IMG/VR virus record: IMGVR_UViG_3300017917_004546
Location: 1-48,360 of that record
From: a virus
DNA length: 48,360 bases
Direction: 5' to 3' (one strand)
How positions within the stretch are numbered: position 1 is the stretch's first letter; the number at the start of each line of letters is the position of its first letter. Position numbers and translations under genes: made by a program. Under the pieces are notes generated by a model. That model did no database searches and was not told the DNA's origin. It was given only the letters and a program-made list of their open reading frames with translations. Below are positions 7,163-15,455 of the stretch, one piece after another.

Positions 7163-8230
7163 CTATGTATTTATACACCCAAAAAGAGTTTTTGCTGAAT
7201 TCAACCAACTAAATTTTTTAGCTGTTTCTATACCATTAATATTAGTAATAATTTTATTTTTATATACATATCTCATATAATCAATTATTTCATCTTTTTG
7301 TTTATTATCAATTTTTGCCCAATTACCTTGTCCTATAAACGCTTTACCGTCATAAGCTTTTTCTGTTTCATTTATATTTACCAGATAAGAATTATCTTCG
7401 TTACAAAATTCTGTATGAGCAGAATAGTTGGTTGCTATGACTGGTTTATTCATACTCATCATTTCTAGTAGTTCCAAATTCCAGCCCTCGGCTCTGGAAG
7501 GAAACAAGCCACAATCGGCATAATTAATAACTTCCGCTATCTCTGTATGAAATTTTGTTCCATTTAGTAGCTTCACTCTTTTATCGCTAGAATACATATT
7601 TTTCCATTGTTGTAATTCTTGTTCAGATGAGTAGTTATTGGTGTTTTCTGATGCTAATAAACAAAGTTCGACATCGGTTTCGTCGGGAAAGGCTTTCTGA
7701 AATAATTCTAATAATATATCGTGTCCTTTTCTAATTTCCCATTTACCTATATTTATAAAGGTATATTTTTGTTTATTTGGCTTCGTATACTTTGTATTAT
7801 CGAATATATCTCTATTAACACCGAGAGGAACAACTTTAATAGGAGTATTAATGCCATTATTTTGCACAATATTTTTAGCCCAATTGCACGTTACTAATAT
7901 TGTATCGGGTACTTTTAGGTGCGATAGCTCTAAACTATTAAAGGTATCTAATTCAAAAAAAGATAGGGCATAGTAATGTCCTTTACCTGTATGATTTGCT
8001 AAATCGAATTGGTGCCAAATTTTTACAAACGGAGCAAACGGATCAAAATTTATATGACTATTCCTATATAATTTTACTATTAGGTCATGATCATTTTTAT
8101 CGTCTGCGTTTGGTTGTCCTATTGGAAAATATGATATATTTTCGTTGATAGAATACAAATTCTTAAGGATATTCCACGAAGCTATACCATATCCAGTAGA
8201 GTTTATAGCACAAGAAAAGTTTATATTCAT
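7163..8230 (-). CDS. GT4-type glycosyltransferase (GT-B fold)
   Basis: A 355-residue protein with a GT-B arrangement. The N-terminal Rossmann half has a Gly-rich start (NSTGYGIASWN). The C-terminal half begins at FINIGKWEIRKGHDILLELF, the family's G-rich strand and helix. It also holds CGLFPSRAEGWNLELLEMM, which gives the EX7E-type donor-binding motif. Members transfer nucleotide-activated sugars with retention of configuration. The gene overlaps the GMP reductase stop in an ATGA junction. Acceptor and sugar cannot be read from sequence. Confidence 0.85.
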   Translation of the reverse strand: MNINFSCAINSTGYGIASWNILKNLYSINENISYFPIGQPNADDKNDHDLIVKLYRNSHINFDPFAPFVKIWHQFDLANHTGKGHYYALSFFELDTFNSLELSHLKVPDTILVTCNWAKNIVQNNGINTPIKVVPLGVNRDIFDNTKYTKPNKQKYTFINIGKWEIRKGHDILLELFQKAFPDETDVELCLLASENTNNYSSEQELQQWKNMYSSDKRVKLLNGTKFHTEIAEVINYADCGLFPSRAEGWNLELLEMMSMNKPVIATNYSAHTEFCNEDNSYLVNINETEKAYDGKAFIGQGNWAKIDNKQKDEIIDYMRYVYKNKIITNINGIETAKKFSWLNSAKTLFGCINT

Positions 8231-9342
8231 TTGCGATTTATCCTTACAAATTTAGCGCATTTATTAAAATCTTTTAGATATTTAGCTCCAATATATGTTC
8301 CACAACTTCTCAAACCACCAAGTATTTCTTGCACAATATCTTCGACTGGGCCTTTATACGGAACTTTTTCTACTTTTCCTTCACTCGCTCTGTATGTTTT
8401 TTTACCCTCTCCGTGTTTTTGTTGAGCATAATGACTGCTCATGCCATAGAACTTTAAAGATTTTTTTCTTTTTTCTGGTGGATCATAACCAGGATCATTT
8501 GGTTGCCACCATTCATTAACTACTTCTCTGTCATTATTGACTATGGCGCATCTATATTCATACTCCCATTCTCCTTCACAAGGATCTGTTCCAGAAAATA
8601 ATGTTCCGAGCATTAGAAAATCAGCACCTCCACAAATGGCTTTGCATACATCTCCGCTGGTTCTACAACCACCGTCGCTCATGATTAAACCTAGCCTACC
8701 GGTCTCTGTTTTAAGTCCATGTGCAGCATGACCACATTCATTAACACAACTGAATGTGCCGTAGCCAACGCCGGTAACCATTCTAGTTTGACAAAACTGG
8801 CCGGGGCCGATCTGTATTTTACAAATATCTACTCCACCATGAATAATTAGTTCTTCACAAATTTCTGGAGTTGTTACATTGCCAGCACAAATAATACTAT
8901 CATTGAAAGTGTGTCTAACATCTTTACAAAATTTAACAAAACTTTCCATATATCCATTAGGAACATCTATTACTATATTTGGATTTTTGCCTAGTTTTTC
9001 TGATACAATTTTTAATTTTTCTATATCATCATAGGATTTTCCTATACTAATCCAAGCATAGTCTACACCAGCCTCATTAAGAATATTAACTAGCTCGTTA
9101 GCATCATAATATTTATGTAAGGCTGTGATCATTTTAAATTTTGATAATCTTAAAGCCATCTCTTTGGTGGTAAGCGGAACCATATTGGAGCATACTATAG
9201 GGATCCCCGTCCATATTCTTGGGCTGTGATAAAATTTAAAATTCCTTTCAAGCACAACTTCTTTTCTGCTCTCAAGCGTTGTTCGTTGTGGCACAATAAG
9301 AACATCATCAAAATCTAACTTAATATCTTGACTAATTAGCAT
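8227..9342 (-). CDS. guaC: GMP reductase (IMPDH/GMPR family)
   Basis: A 371-residue TIM-barrel enzyme that converts GMP to IMP with NADPH. It has the family start (LDFDDVLIVP), the active-site loop IGPGQFCQTR with catalytic Cys184, and the GMP-binding segments MSDGGCRTSGDVCKA and FYGMSS. The closing ILGGLRSCGTYIGA is typical of GMP reductases. The CBS pair found in most IMP dehydrogenases is absent, and length and loop favour GMP reductase. In an AT-rich phage it could recycle guanine nucleotides toward AMP and dAMP. It overlaps the 71-residue upstream gene by 11 nt. Confidence 0.88.
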   Translation of the reverse strand: MLISQDIKLDFDDVLIVPQRTTLESRKEVVLERNFKFYHSPRIWTGIPIVCSNMVPLTTKEMALRLSKFKMITALHKYYDANELVNILNEAGVDYAWISIGKSYDDIEKLKIVSEKLGKNPNIVIDVPNGYMESFVKFCKDVRHTFNDSIICAGNVTTPEICEELIIHGGVDICKIQIGPGQFCQTRMVTGVGYGTFSCVNECGHAAHGLKTETGRLGLIMSDGGCRTSGDVCKAICGGADFLMLGTLFSGTDPCEGEWEYEYRCAIVNNDREVVNEWWQPNDPGYDPPEKRKKSLKFYGMSSHYAQQKHGEGKKTYRASEGKVEKVPYKGPVEDIVQEILGGLRSCGTYIGAKYLKDFNKCAKFVRINRK

Positions 9343-9547
9343 CTTTTATATACTCCATGAAATCACTAATGTCGTAACAAAACCATTCTTTAAAAGAATC
9401 AAAGCCCTTTTCTGTTACACAAATTTTTGAACCAACTAATAAACCTCTGTGTTTGTAATATTTTAATGTCGCAACTATCGCGTCTTTGTAGTTATCTCTA
9501 TCTATAATATATCTAATATGACCAGATTTAATATAGTATTTAGGCAT
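9332..9547 (-). CDS. Small conserved phage protein (MPKYYIKSG type)
   Basis: A 71-residue protein starting MPKYYIKSGHIRYIID, a pattern I associate with small hypothetical proteins of T4-like and other large phages. It is compact, mixed alpha/beta and has no catalytic motif. The chosen ATG lies 8 nt inside the end of the upstream gene, matching the coupled overlaps of this operon; a start 17 codons further upstream would overlap more deeply. Confidence 0.65.
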   Translation of the reverse strand: MPKYYIKSGHIRYIIDRDNYKDAIVATLKYYKHRGLLVGSKICVTEKGFDSFKEWFCYDISDFMEYIKDAN

Positions 9548-10073
9548 TATTAAAAAATTGCCATCTATTATGGGTTTGTATTTTTTCTGAAGAGTCAATA
9601 TGATTCAAGTAATTTTTAACTTCATCCCATGAAGATAATATCATCTCATGTGGTATCGTTCCAAACAACCAATCTGGAGCATTGTTTTTTCCTTGTTCCA
9701 TATGAATAATTACGGGTTTTTTACTTCTATTGGCTAAAAAAATCTCCTCATAAGTACCACAAGGATGCACATCTATATCAAGATTAACTATTAAAAAATC
9801 ACTAATATCAACAAGTCTTAAGTCAACGCAACGAATATTCTTCATTATTTTTTTAAGCTCATCATACTTTTCTTGTTGTTTTAATTTTGTTTTGTATACA
9901 TGAACAGCATGATCTTCGTTACCGTCTAAACATGGCTTCTTTATTGGATTAAATACCGTAATGCCTAGATTCATAAGAAAAGGAGTTATATTATCTCTCC
10001 ATGTCGAGCCCCTATCCGGAACCCTATCCATAGCTCCTGCCAAATAAACTCTTTGATGATTTAATCTATTCAT
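9540..10073 (-). CDS. Nucleoside 2-deoxyribosyltransferase-like protein
   Basis: A 177-residue protein with the pattern of the nucleoside 2-deoxyribosyltransferase superfamily: an N-terminal VYLAGAMD strand-loop, a Trp-Arg helix, VDISDFLIVNLDID in the middle, then GTYEEIFLANRSKKPVIIHM, carrying the conserved Glu. True members move deoxyribose between bases; many phage homologues are unassigned. ATG 10073 is preferred over an upstream TTG because it lies just after the stop of the 48-residue gene. With GMP reductase it suggests nucleotide salvage or modification. Confidence 0.65.
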   Translation of the reverse strand: MNRLNHQRVYLAGAMDRVPDRGSTWRDNITPFLMNLGITVFNPIKKPCLDGNEDHAVHVYKTKLKQQEKYDELKKIMKNIRCVDLRLVDISDFLIVNLDIDVHPCGTYEEIFLANRSKKPVIIHMEQGKNNAPDWLFGTIPHEMILSSWDEVKNYLNHIDSSEKIQTHNRWQFFNNA

Positions 10074-10074
10074 A

Positions 10075-10221
10075 TCAATCAATAAATAAATATGTAAAAA
10101 TATTTTTAGACTGTTTAATACCTAAAGATGGATTTTGTCTAACTTCTTGTATCTGATTCAGTCCGCTAAGAATACCACCGATAATAGATATGATGATAAA
10201 AAATAATAAAATATAGTTCAT
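10075..10221 (-). CDS. Small single-pass membrane protein (48 aa)
   Basis: A 48-residue protein. Residues 2-20 form a strongly hydrophobic helix (NYILLFFIIISIIGGILSG), followed by a polar tail. Its ATG overlaps the upstream glycosyltransferase stop in an ATGA junction, and its TGA lies 1 nt before the ATG of the next gene. This two-sided coupling supports it being real. Function unknown; it could be an inner-membrane accessory or a small lysis-type protein. Confidence 0.65.
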   Translation of the reverse strand: MNYILLFFIIISIIGGILSGLNQIQEVRQNPSLGIKQSKNIFTYLFID

Positions 10222-10949
10222 GGTATTTTACCTATATATCCAAAATATTTACTTCTCATAGAATTAACCTCGCTGATCATCTCTTTTAATGTTTCCGGAT
10301 TGGTTGAGCGACCAGTTGGATTTTCATAATATAAGCCAACCGGATGGTTGACCATCTTTATTGTAGCACCACCCACGGCACAGCGCAACCAAAAATCTCC
10401 GTCGGCTGCTGTTTTGTAGTTTTCATCAAAGTATCCAAATCTATCGTGAAGACTTTTTTTCCATAGTGGCATACAATGAGGGCTGTTATTTCTTAGAAGG
10501 TTCTCGAAACTATGTGGAAGATAAGGATAAATTTGACTATAATTATTACTTATATATTTTTCGTTAGCTTTGTGTGAAACATATGTAAATCCATATACTA
10601 AATCTAATTCTGGATCTTTATCAAATTGGTATAATAAAATTTCTAGTCCTTCTTTATTTTTTCTATCGTCAATATTCCAGTTTCCTACTATAGAAGCGGA
10701 ACACTTTTTTATAGCTTCGTTCCATCCACAATACAGTCCAGGATCATGATTTAGCTTATAGTATTTAATATTAGAATATTGTTGTTTTAATGGTAATATA
10801 TATTTTTCTTCATTTTCTGGAGAGTCACAATTTAAAAAAATAAACTCTACATCTTTAAAAGATGTTTGTTCTATCAGATTCTCTAAATAAGATTCTATAA
10901 ATTTTTCTCCTTTATAGAAAGAGCAAAATAATGAGCATTTATAATTCAT
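10218..10949 (-). CDS. GT2-type glycosyltransferase (GT-A fold)
   Basis: A 243-residue protein with a typical family 2 start (CSLFCSFYKGEKFIESYLENLIEQ), then DVEFIFLNCDSPENEE and a WNEAIKKCSASIVGNWNIDDR segment that supplies the DD metal-binding pair. YKTAADGDFWLRCA follows, resembling the ED acceptor motif region. Inverting GT2 enzymes use nucleotide sugars and a divalent metal. It overlaps the upstream galactosyltransferase-like gene by 11 nt. Confidence 0.85.
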   Translation of the reverse strand: MNYKCSLFCSFYKGEKFIESYLENLIEQTSFKDVEFIFLNCDSPENEEKYILPLKQQYSNIKYYKLNHDPGLYCGWNEAIKKCSASIVGNWNIDDRKNKEGLEILLYQFDKDPELDLVYGFTYVSHKANEKYISNNYSQIYPYLPHSFENLLRNNSPHCMPLWKKSLHDRFGYFDENYKTAADGDFWLRCAVGGATIKMVNHPVGLYYENPTGRSTNPETLKEMISEVNSMRSKYFGYIGKIP

Positions 10950-11634
10950 TGTTTGAATTTATTGTTAAATTATGGCATTTATAGATTAAATCAGGATTTA
11001 TAGTATGACAAAAATAATAATGATAACACCTATTATTAAATTTTGATACAAGATCTGTTTCAGATACGCAGTCTTCTCTTAGTGCATTTTGCTGTAATTC
11101 TATTTTTTGTTCGATTAAAAATTTTCCTATAGAAACATCATCCATATATACGGCTCCATCATATTCTAATAGATTTTGTTTCTCTACAAGCAATTCTGCC
11201 ACATCTCTGCTCATTAGAATACAAGCACCAGATGAGTATTTAATACCATCATACATACCATTTATTCCATCATAATATTTATCTTTTGGTTTATCTAATA
11301 AAAAATTATATAATAAATTGGTATTGATATAGCTTCCACAATTTGGACGAAAAAGAAAATCAAATTCCATATTATGAAGACAAAATTCAATAGCTTTTAT
11401 TGTTTTATGTAATAAATTTCTTCTTGATTCTATTGTATTTATAATTATATCATAATTATTAGTTTTACAAGAGCCATACGTTGATCGTATCGGATTATCT
11501 GTTCCATAGATAGAATAAATATCTATATTTGTAGAATTTTTTGCCCATGTATTTCTACATGCTTCTACCATTTTTGAATAACATTTGCCTCCCTCGCATG
11601 TGTTAGACGCCAACATCAAACCTAGTATTTTCAT
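10939..11634 (-). CDS. GT31-like glycosyltransferase
   Basis: A 231-residue protein that resembles beta-1,3-galactosyltransferase-type (GT31) sequences. The ACRNTWAK motif matches the family's RxTW. FDFLFRPNCGSYIN takes the place of the DxD strand, and YMDDVSIGKFL matches the conserved EDVxxG motif. It has no membrane anchor, unlike eukaryotic Golgi enzymes. The acceptor is unknown. It follows the epimerase gene by 4 nt in the same operon. Confidence 0.65.
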   Translation of the reverse strand: MKILGLMLASNTCEGGKCYSKMVEACRNTWAKNSTNIDIYSIYGTDNPIRSTYGSCKTNNYDIIINTIESRRNLLHKTIKAIEFCLHNMEFDFLFRPNCGSYINTNLLYNFLLDKPKDKYYDGINGMYDGIKYSSGACILMSRDVAELLVEKQNLLEYDGAVYMDDVSIGKFLIEQKIELQQNALREDCVSETDLVSKFNNRCYHYYFCHTINPDLIYKCHNLTINSNNEL

Positions 11635-11638
11635 ATAT

Positions 11639-12643
11639 TTATTTCCAATAATTATATATGTTTTTATTTATTTCGTATTTCATTTTTTTTGTTTCTCGAT
11701 TTGGCTGATCCTTGGCCCATATAAACATATCATGAATTAAATTTTCTAAATTAGTATTATCAGTAAATTTTAATAATGATTTAGCTTTTGTGTGATCGCA
11801 GTACGCATGTTGAACCTCGTGTCTCGGTTCAAGATGAATTATTTCGGTATTAAATTTATGATGTTCTGCTATAGACTTTATTGTTTTTGCTAGTTCATTT
11901 ATAGTAAAAATTTTATCAGCACCAATATTAAATATTTGCTGATCAAAAGAATCTATTAACATACTAAAAGGAATTAAAAAATATTTTATATCGGAAAATG
12001 CTCTGGTCTGTGTACCATCACCATATATAGTTAATGGTTTATTATTTAAAGCTTGACGTATAAATATCCCTACAACATTTCTATATTTATCCCAAATATT
12101 TTGGTATATGCCTATTACATTATGAGGTCTAAGTATTGTATAACGTAAATTGTGTTGGTCATTCGCTACTTTTATATCTAATTCTGTTGCAAACTTTGCA
12201 ATACCGTATGGATCTGTTGGAGACGGGATCATATTTTCATCGAATGGTGGTTTTTGTGCTCCGTAAACCGCCATAGATGATGTAAAAATTAATTTACAAT
12301 CATATTGAATACATTGATTAATAATATTAACACTAGATAAAATATTATTAGTGTAATTAAAATGTCTTATAAAAGGAGAAAGACCTTCCGCCGCATAAGC
12401 AGCAAAATGATAACATGCTATTGGTTTATGTGTTTTAAAAAGTTTATTTAAATATTTTGTTATATTTTTTTTAGATAAATCATATTCGTAGAATACAAAA
12501 TTTTTATTATTAGGCAAAAATTCTTTATATCCTCCACTTAAATCATCAATGCCTACTACGGTATAATTTTCCTGTAAAAAATATCTAGATACATGACTAC
12601 CCAAAAGACCAGCACAGCCTGTGACTATTATTGTTTTATTCAT
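11639..12643 (-). CDS. NAD-dependent nucleotide-sugar epimerase (GalE-like SDR)
   Basis: A 334-residue extended SDR enzyme. TGCAGLLGSH gives the NAD-binding GxxGxxG loop at residues 7-16. Catalytic residues appear as SSMAVYG and the YGIAK (YxxxK) pair. RPHNVIG and GDGTQTRAFSDI are the conserved substrate-side segments of UDP-glucose 4-epimerases. ATG 12643 starts directly on the Rossmann strand and overlaps the aminotransferase gene by 8 nt; an earlier start would add nine unlike residues. It probably supplies an epimerised UDP- or dTDP-sugar to neighbouring transferases. Confidence 0.85.
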   Translation of the reverse strand: MNKTIIVTGCAGLLGSHVSRYFLQENYTVVGIDDLSGGYKEFLPNNKNFVFYEYDLSKKNITKYLNKLFKTHKPIACYHFAAYAAEGLSPFIRHFNYTNNILSSVNIINQCIQYDCKLIFTSSMAVYGAQKPPFDENMIPSPTDPYGIAKFATELDIKVANDQHNLRYTILRPHNVIGIYQNIWDKYRNVVGIFIRQALNNKPLTIYGDGTQTRAFSDIKYFLIPFSMLIDSFDQQIFNIGADKIFTINELAKTIKSIAEHHKFNTEIIHLEPRHEVQHAYCDHTKAKSLLKFTDNTNLENLIHDMFIWAKDQPNRETKKMKYEINKNIYNYWK

Positions 12644-13445
12644 ATGTATTATTTTTGATTTGTAAAGCAATATTTTCTGCTATAGGACAATATCCTTTGA
12701 TACCCATTTTTTTGTATATTGGTTGATCATAAACAACCGATGGATAATGTCCTTGTTTTGGTCCTCTTAAACCTAATTCTGCTTTTATACCAACCATATG
12801 CAGTTTCATTTGTTCTAAAGCCATAAGACATAGTGGTTCTGCTAGTCTAAAATTAAAGCCTAAATATTCATGATTATATTTTCCAACTTGTCCTTGGTCG
12901 CATATTGATCTGATTTTTTTATGGTCGAGTTTAGATTCGTGAGGAATAGCTATCATTCCTCCTTCGAAGGTTGATATATTTTTTGTTTTGTAAAAACTAA
13001 ATGTACCAGCGTCTCCTATCATGCCAGCAAATTCTCCTTTTGCTGTCTGAGAACCAAAAGCTTGAGAAGTATCTTCTATTACTACTAAGTTATATTTTTG
13101 AGCAATTTTTTTTATTTTTTCCATATTACATATTCTACCATATAAATGGACAGGTAATATAGCTTTTGTATTGGGCGTTATTGCTTCTTCTATAAGATCT
13201 GTGTTTATTAGCAAAGAATCTTTGTCTATATCAACAAATACAGGCTTGGCTTTGCTTATTAGGATAGCGTTTGATGTTGCGATAAATGTAAATGGAGTTG
13301 TTATAATCTCATCTACTGGCTTCAAATCCATAGACCATAGAGTGGCTATTAATGCGCTAGTACCATTATTAACAGATATACAGTCTGTTAGATTGAATGT
13401 GTCTTTAACATAAGACTCAAAAATTTCTCTAATAATTTGTGGCAT
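12636..13445 (-). CDS. Shortened DegT/DnrJ/EryC1 sugar aminotransferase (WlbC-like)
   Basis: A 269-residue PLP-dependent aminotransferase that makes amino sugars from keto-sugars. It keeps NNGTSALIATL (PLP phosphate site), IEDTSQAFGS with Asp125 and SFYKTKNISTFEGG with Lys155, the Schiff-base lysine. Usual length is about 360-400 residues. This one begins near the FEE helix, so 20 or more N-terminal residues are missing. It also jumps from LEQMKLHMVGIKA to a GHYPSVVYDQP-like end, losing most of the C-terminal domain. It may be trimmed but active, or decaying. Neighbouring dehydrogenase and acetyltransferase suggest a Wlb-type pathway. Confidence 0.8.
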   Translation of the reverse strand: MPQIIREIFESYVKDTFNLTDCISVNNGTSALIATLWSMDLKPVDEIITTPFTFIATSNAILISKAKPVFVDIDKDSLLINTDLIEEAITPNTKAILPVHLYGRICNMEKIKKIAQKYNLVVIEDTSQAFGSQTAKGEFAGMIGDAGTFSFYKTKNISTFEGGMIAIPHESKLDHKKIRSICDQGQVGKYNHEYLGFNFRLAEPLCLMALEQMKLHMVGIKAELGLRGPKQGHYPSVVYDQPIYKKMGIKGYCPIAENIALQIKNNTYE

Positions 13446-13447
13446 GA

Positions 13448-14140
13448 TTAAAATTTAACAGCAACAGTGTCCCATGTATTATTAATAATAGTATAGTTAT
13501 TTTTTTTAAGCGTATTTTCCATATTAATTAGACAAGTATTTTCTAGGGTATGGGTTTCCATGCATATAATTTTTGGTTGAATTTTATTCCAGTTAATTTG
13601 ATTAAATATTATATAGTCGTATCCCTCTGTGTCCGAAACATAAATATCTACGGTATTAATTTTGTTATTGGTTAAAAAAAAGTTAAGGCTTTGTGTCTCT
13701 ATTTGGAGATTTTTAATTCTTGTTTGTATAGTTTTATAAAGATGGGTATCGGATAAATTTTGACTTAATTTATAGCCTCCGTAACCAGAACCTAAAAAGT
13801 TTTTACTTTTATCCAAAGTTCCAAGACCCTTGCACCAAGTCGGCAAGTCGTCGTATGGATAGACATAACTTATATCTTCGAATCCTTCTTTATCTGATAT
13901 TGCTAAATTATAACAATCAACCCAGTCATAGCCTGTATAATTTTGTTGTAATTCTCTAAACAAATCTGGTATCGGCTCTAAAATATGACTACGAATTTTA
14001 TGTTTAATAATACTATTTCTACATACATCGTCTTGAACACCGTCGTTACCTCCTATTTGGAGAAGTATCGGTGAAAAATTTTCAATTTTGTTATTTTTAT
14101 CAATGTATTGATCTATAATTTTTGTTAAATCATATGTCAT
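13448..14140 (-). CDS. FkbM-family methyltransferase
   Basis: A 230-residue SAM-dependent methyltransferase of the FkbM type. The N-terminal PILLQIGGNDGVQDD replaces the usual DVGANxG SAM loop. HILEPIPDLFRELQQNY is the acidic motif after strand 2. VDIYVSDTEGYDYIIF matches the family's KIDxEGxE signature. Members methylate hydroxyls of sugars or polyketides. Flanked by sugar-biosynthesis genes, its likely product is an O-methylated glycan. Confidence 0.82.
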   Translation of the reverse strand: MTYDLTKIIDQYIDKNNKIENFSPILLQIGGNDGVQDDVCRNSIIKHKIRSHILEPIPDLFRELQQNYTGYDWVDCYNLAISDKEGFEDISYVYPYDDLPTWCKGLGTLDKSKNFLGSGYGGYKLSQNLSDTHLYKTIQTRIKNLQIETQSLNFFLTNNKINTVDIYVSDTEGYDYIIFNQINWNKIQPKIICMETHTLENTCLINMENTLKKNNYTIINNTWDTVAVKF

Positions 14141-14143
14141 TAT

Positions 14144-14614
14144 TTAGTACACTTTAGCTGGAGAGCCGTAAGCTTTTGAATAGGGTTTGATATTTTTTGT
14201 TACAATAGAGCCTGCTCCGATTATCGCGTGATGGCCTATTATAACACCAGGCATTATTATACTACCGGCACCAATACTTGCAAAGTCTTCTATGATAACA
14301 CCTTCGCATATCCAGTCTTGTTCTGTTAATTTGGTCCCATCATCTTTTGTTGCTTTGGGATACTTATCGTTAATAATTAAACATCTAGGGCCTATAAAAA
14401 CACAATTTCCTATTTTTGCCGGATGATATATAAGGCATCCGCTTTGTATTTTACAATTATTTCCTATAATAACATCTTTATCTATATAGCAATGAGATCC
14501 TATTGTGCAATTATTTCCTATTATTGCTGAGTCTCTTATATGACTAAAATGCCATATATCTGTATTTGCGCCGATGTTGTTAATATTTTCAATAATAGAA
14601 TTAGTACTAATCAT
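14144..14614 (-). CDS. Hexapeptide-repeat sugar N-acetyltransferase (WlbB/WbpD-like)
   Basis: A 156-residue left-handed beta-helix protein. Imperfect hexapeptide repeats ([IV]GxxxxI type) run from residue 30 to 145, interrupted by a loop holding NDKYPKATKDDGT. The arrangement matches WlbB/WbpD, which acetylates the 3-amino group of UDP-2-acetamido-3-amino-glucuronate with acetyl-CoA. It overlaps the dehydrogenase gene by 8 nt, and an aminotransferase lies two genes downstream, the partners expected for that pathway. Confidence 0.85.
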   Translation of the reverse strand: MISTNSIIENINNIGANTDIWHFSHIRDSAIIGNNCTIGSHCYIDKDVIIGNNCKIQSGCLIYHPAKIGNCVFIGPRCLIINDKYPKATKDDGTKLTEQDWICEGVIIEDFASIGAGSIIMPGVIIGHHAIIGAGSIVTKNIKPYSKAYGSPAKVY

Positions 14615-15455
14615 AATTAAGTAAGCTCAGAAGAAATCTGTGAGATCTGTTGCCAACCACATATTCAGGATTTTGTGATAAAAAATTTATTTGTTCATTA
14701 TTTATAGGAGATCCTTTTTCTACGTATAATGATTCTGATATGGTCTGATTGAATGAATTGTAAAAATATCTAGTTACTTTTTGCTCCTGTAGATCTGCAA
14801 CATATGTACAATTAGTTTGTCTAATAATTAGTTTTCTTTCTTTAAAAAACGTGTCTTTACTCCATATAAATCTGCTAATAATATTTTTATTACTTAATTG
14901 TAAAGCTACAGTATTTTTTGAAAAATTCATAGAAATATTTTTTTGATCTTCAAGACGAGATTGTGTCAGATAAAAAAATAAGTCTATATCGTGAATACTA
15001 ATATCTTTTAGAACAGAAATAGGACTTGCGGCATTAGCGACACAACACCTACTAAAATCCAAATTAATAATTTTATCTATTTCTATATTATCTTTTAATG
15101 TTTCTATTGTAGGATTAAATCTTTCAACTAAACCAATAAATACTTTTGGATCTTCTAGTAGATCTATTTCTTGATGTTTGACTATTGCTGGTTTTTCGAT
15201 AAAAATATCTTTATTGAATTTGGCTCTAACTTGTTTATATATAGAATAATGAGAATCTTCAGGTGTTAAGATAAAAATTTTATCAAATAGGTTTAACTTA
15301 TCTAGAGTAGATACTCTGTTATGATCTGTGGATGAGTTTTTAATATATGGATCATACCAATACCATTCAAGATTGGGCTTTATCTCTAAATATTTAGCAT
15401 GTATTTTTGCTATATTTCCATATCCGATTAGTAAACATTTTAGTTTATTAAGCAT
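14607..15455 (-). CDS. Gfo/Idh/MocA-family sugar dehydrogenase (WlbA-like)
   Basis: A 282-residue NAD-dependent oxidoreductase. The N-terminal Rossmann fold has LLIGYGNIAKIHAKYL, and the conserved EKP motif appears as DIFIEKPA near residue 96. DISIHDIDLFFYL in the middle gives the family's H(D/Q)xD-like active-site segment. WlbA-type enzymes oxidise the C3 hydroxyl of UDP-GlcNAcA, producing the substrate for a DegT aminotransferase and a WlbB acetyltransferase, both encoded just downstream. Confidence 0.8.
   Translation of the reverse strand: MLNKLKCLLIGYGNIAKIHAKYLEIKPNLEWYWYDPYIKNSSTDHNRVSTLDKLNLFDKIFILTPEDSHYSIYKQVRAKFNKDIFIEKPAIVKHQEIDLLEDPKVFIGLVERFNPTIETLKDNIEIDKIINLDFSRCCVANAASPISVLKDISIHDIDLFFYLTQSRLEDQKNISMNFSKNTVALQLSNKNIISRFIWSKDTFFKERKLIIRQTNCTYVADLQEQKVTRYFYNSFNQTISESLYVEKGSPINNEQINFLSQNPEYVVGNRSHRFLLSLLNYD

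Noticed and set aside
7167-7180. Exact T4 late promoter TATAAATA on the minus strand before the 228-residue gene
   Set aside because: The octamer lies in the last codons of the glycosyltransferase gene and is AT-rich enough to occur by chance; no repeated TATAAATA pattern was seen before other late genes.
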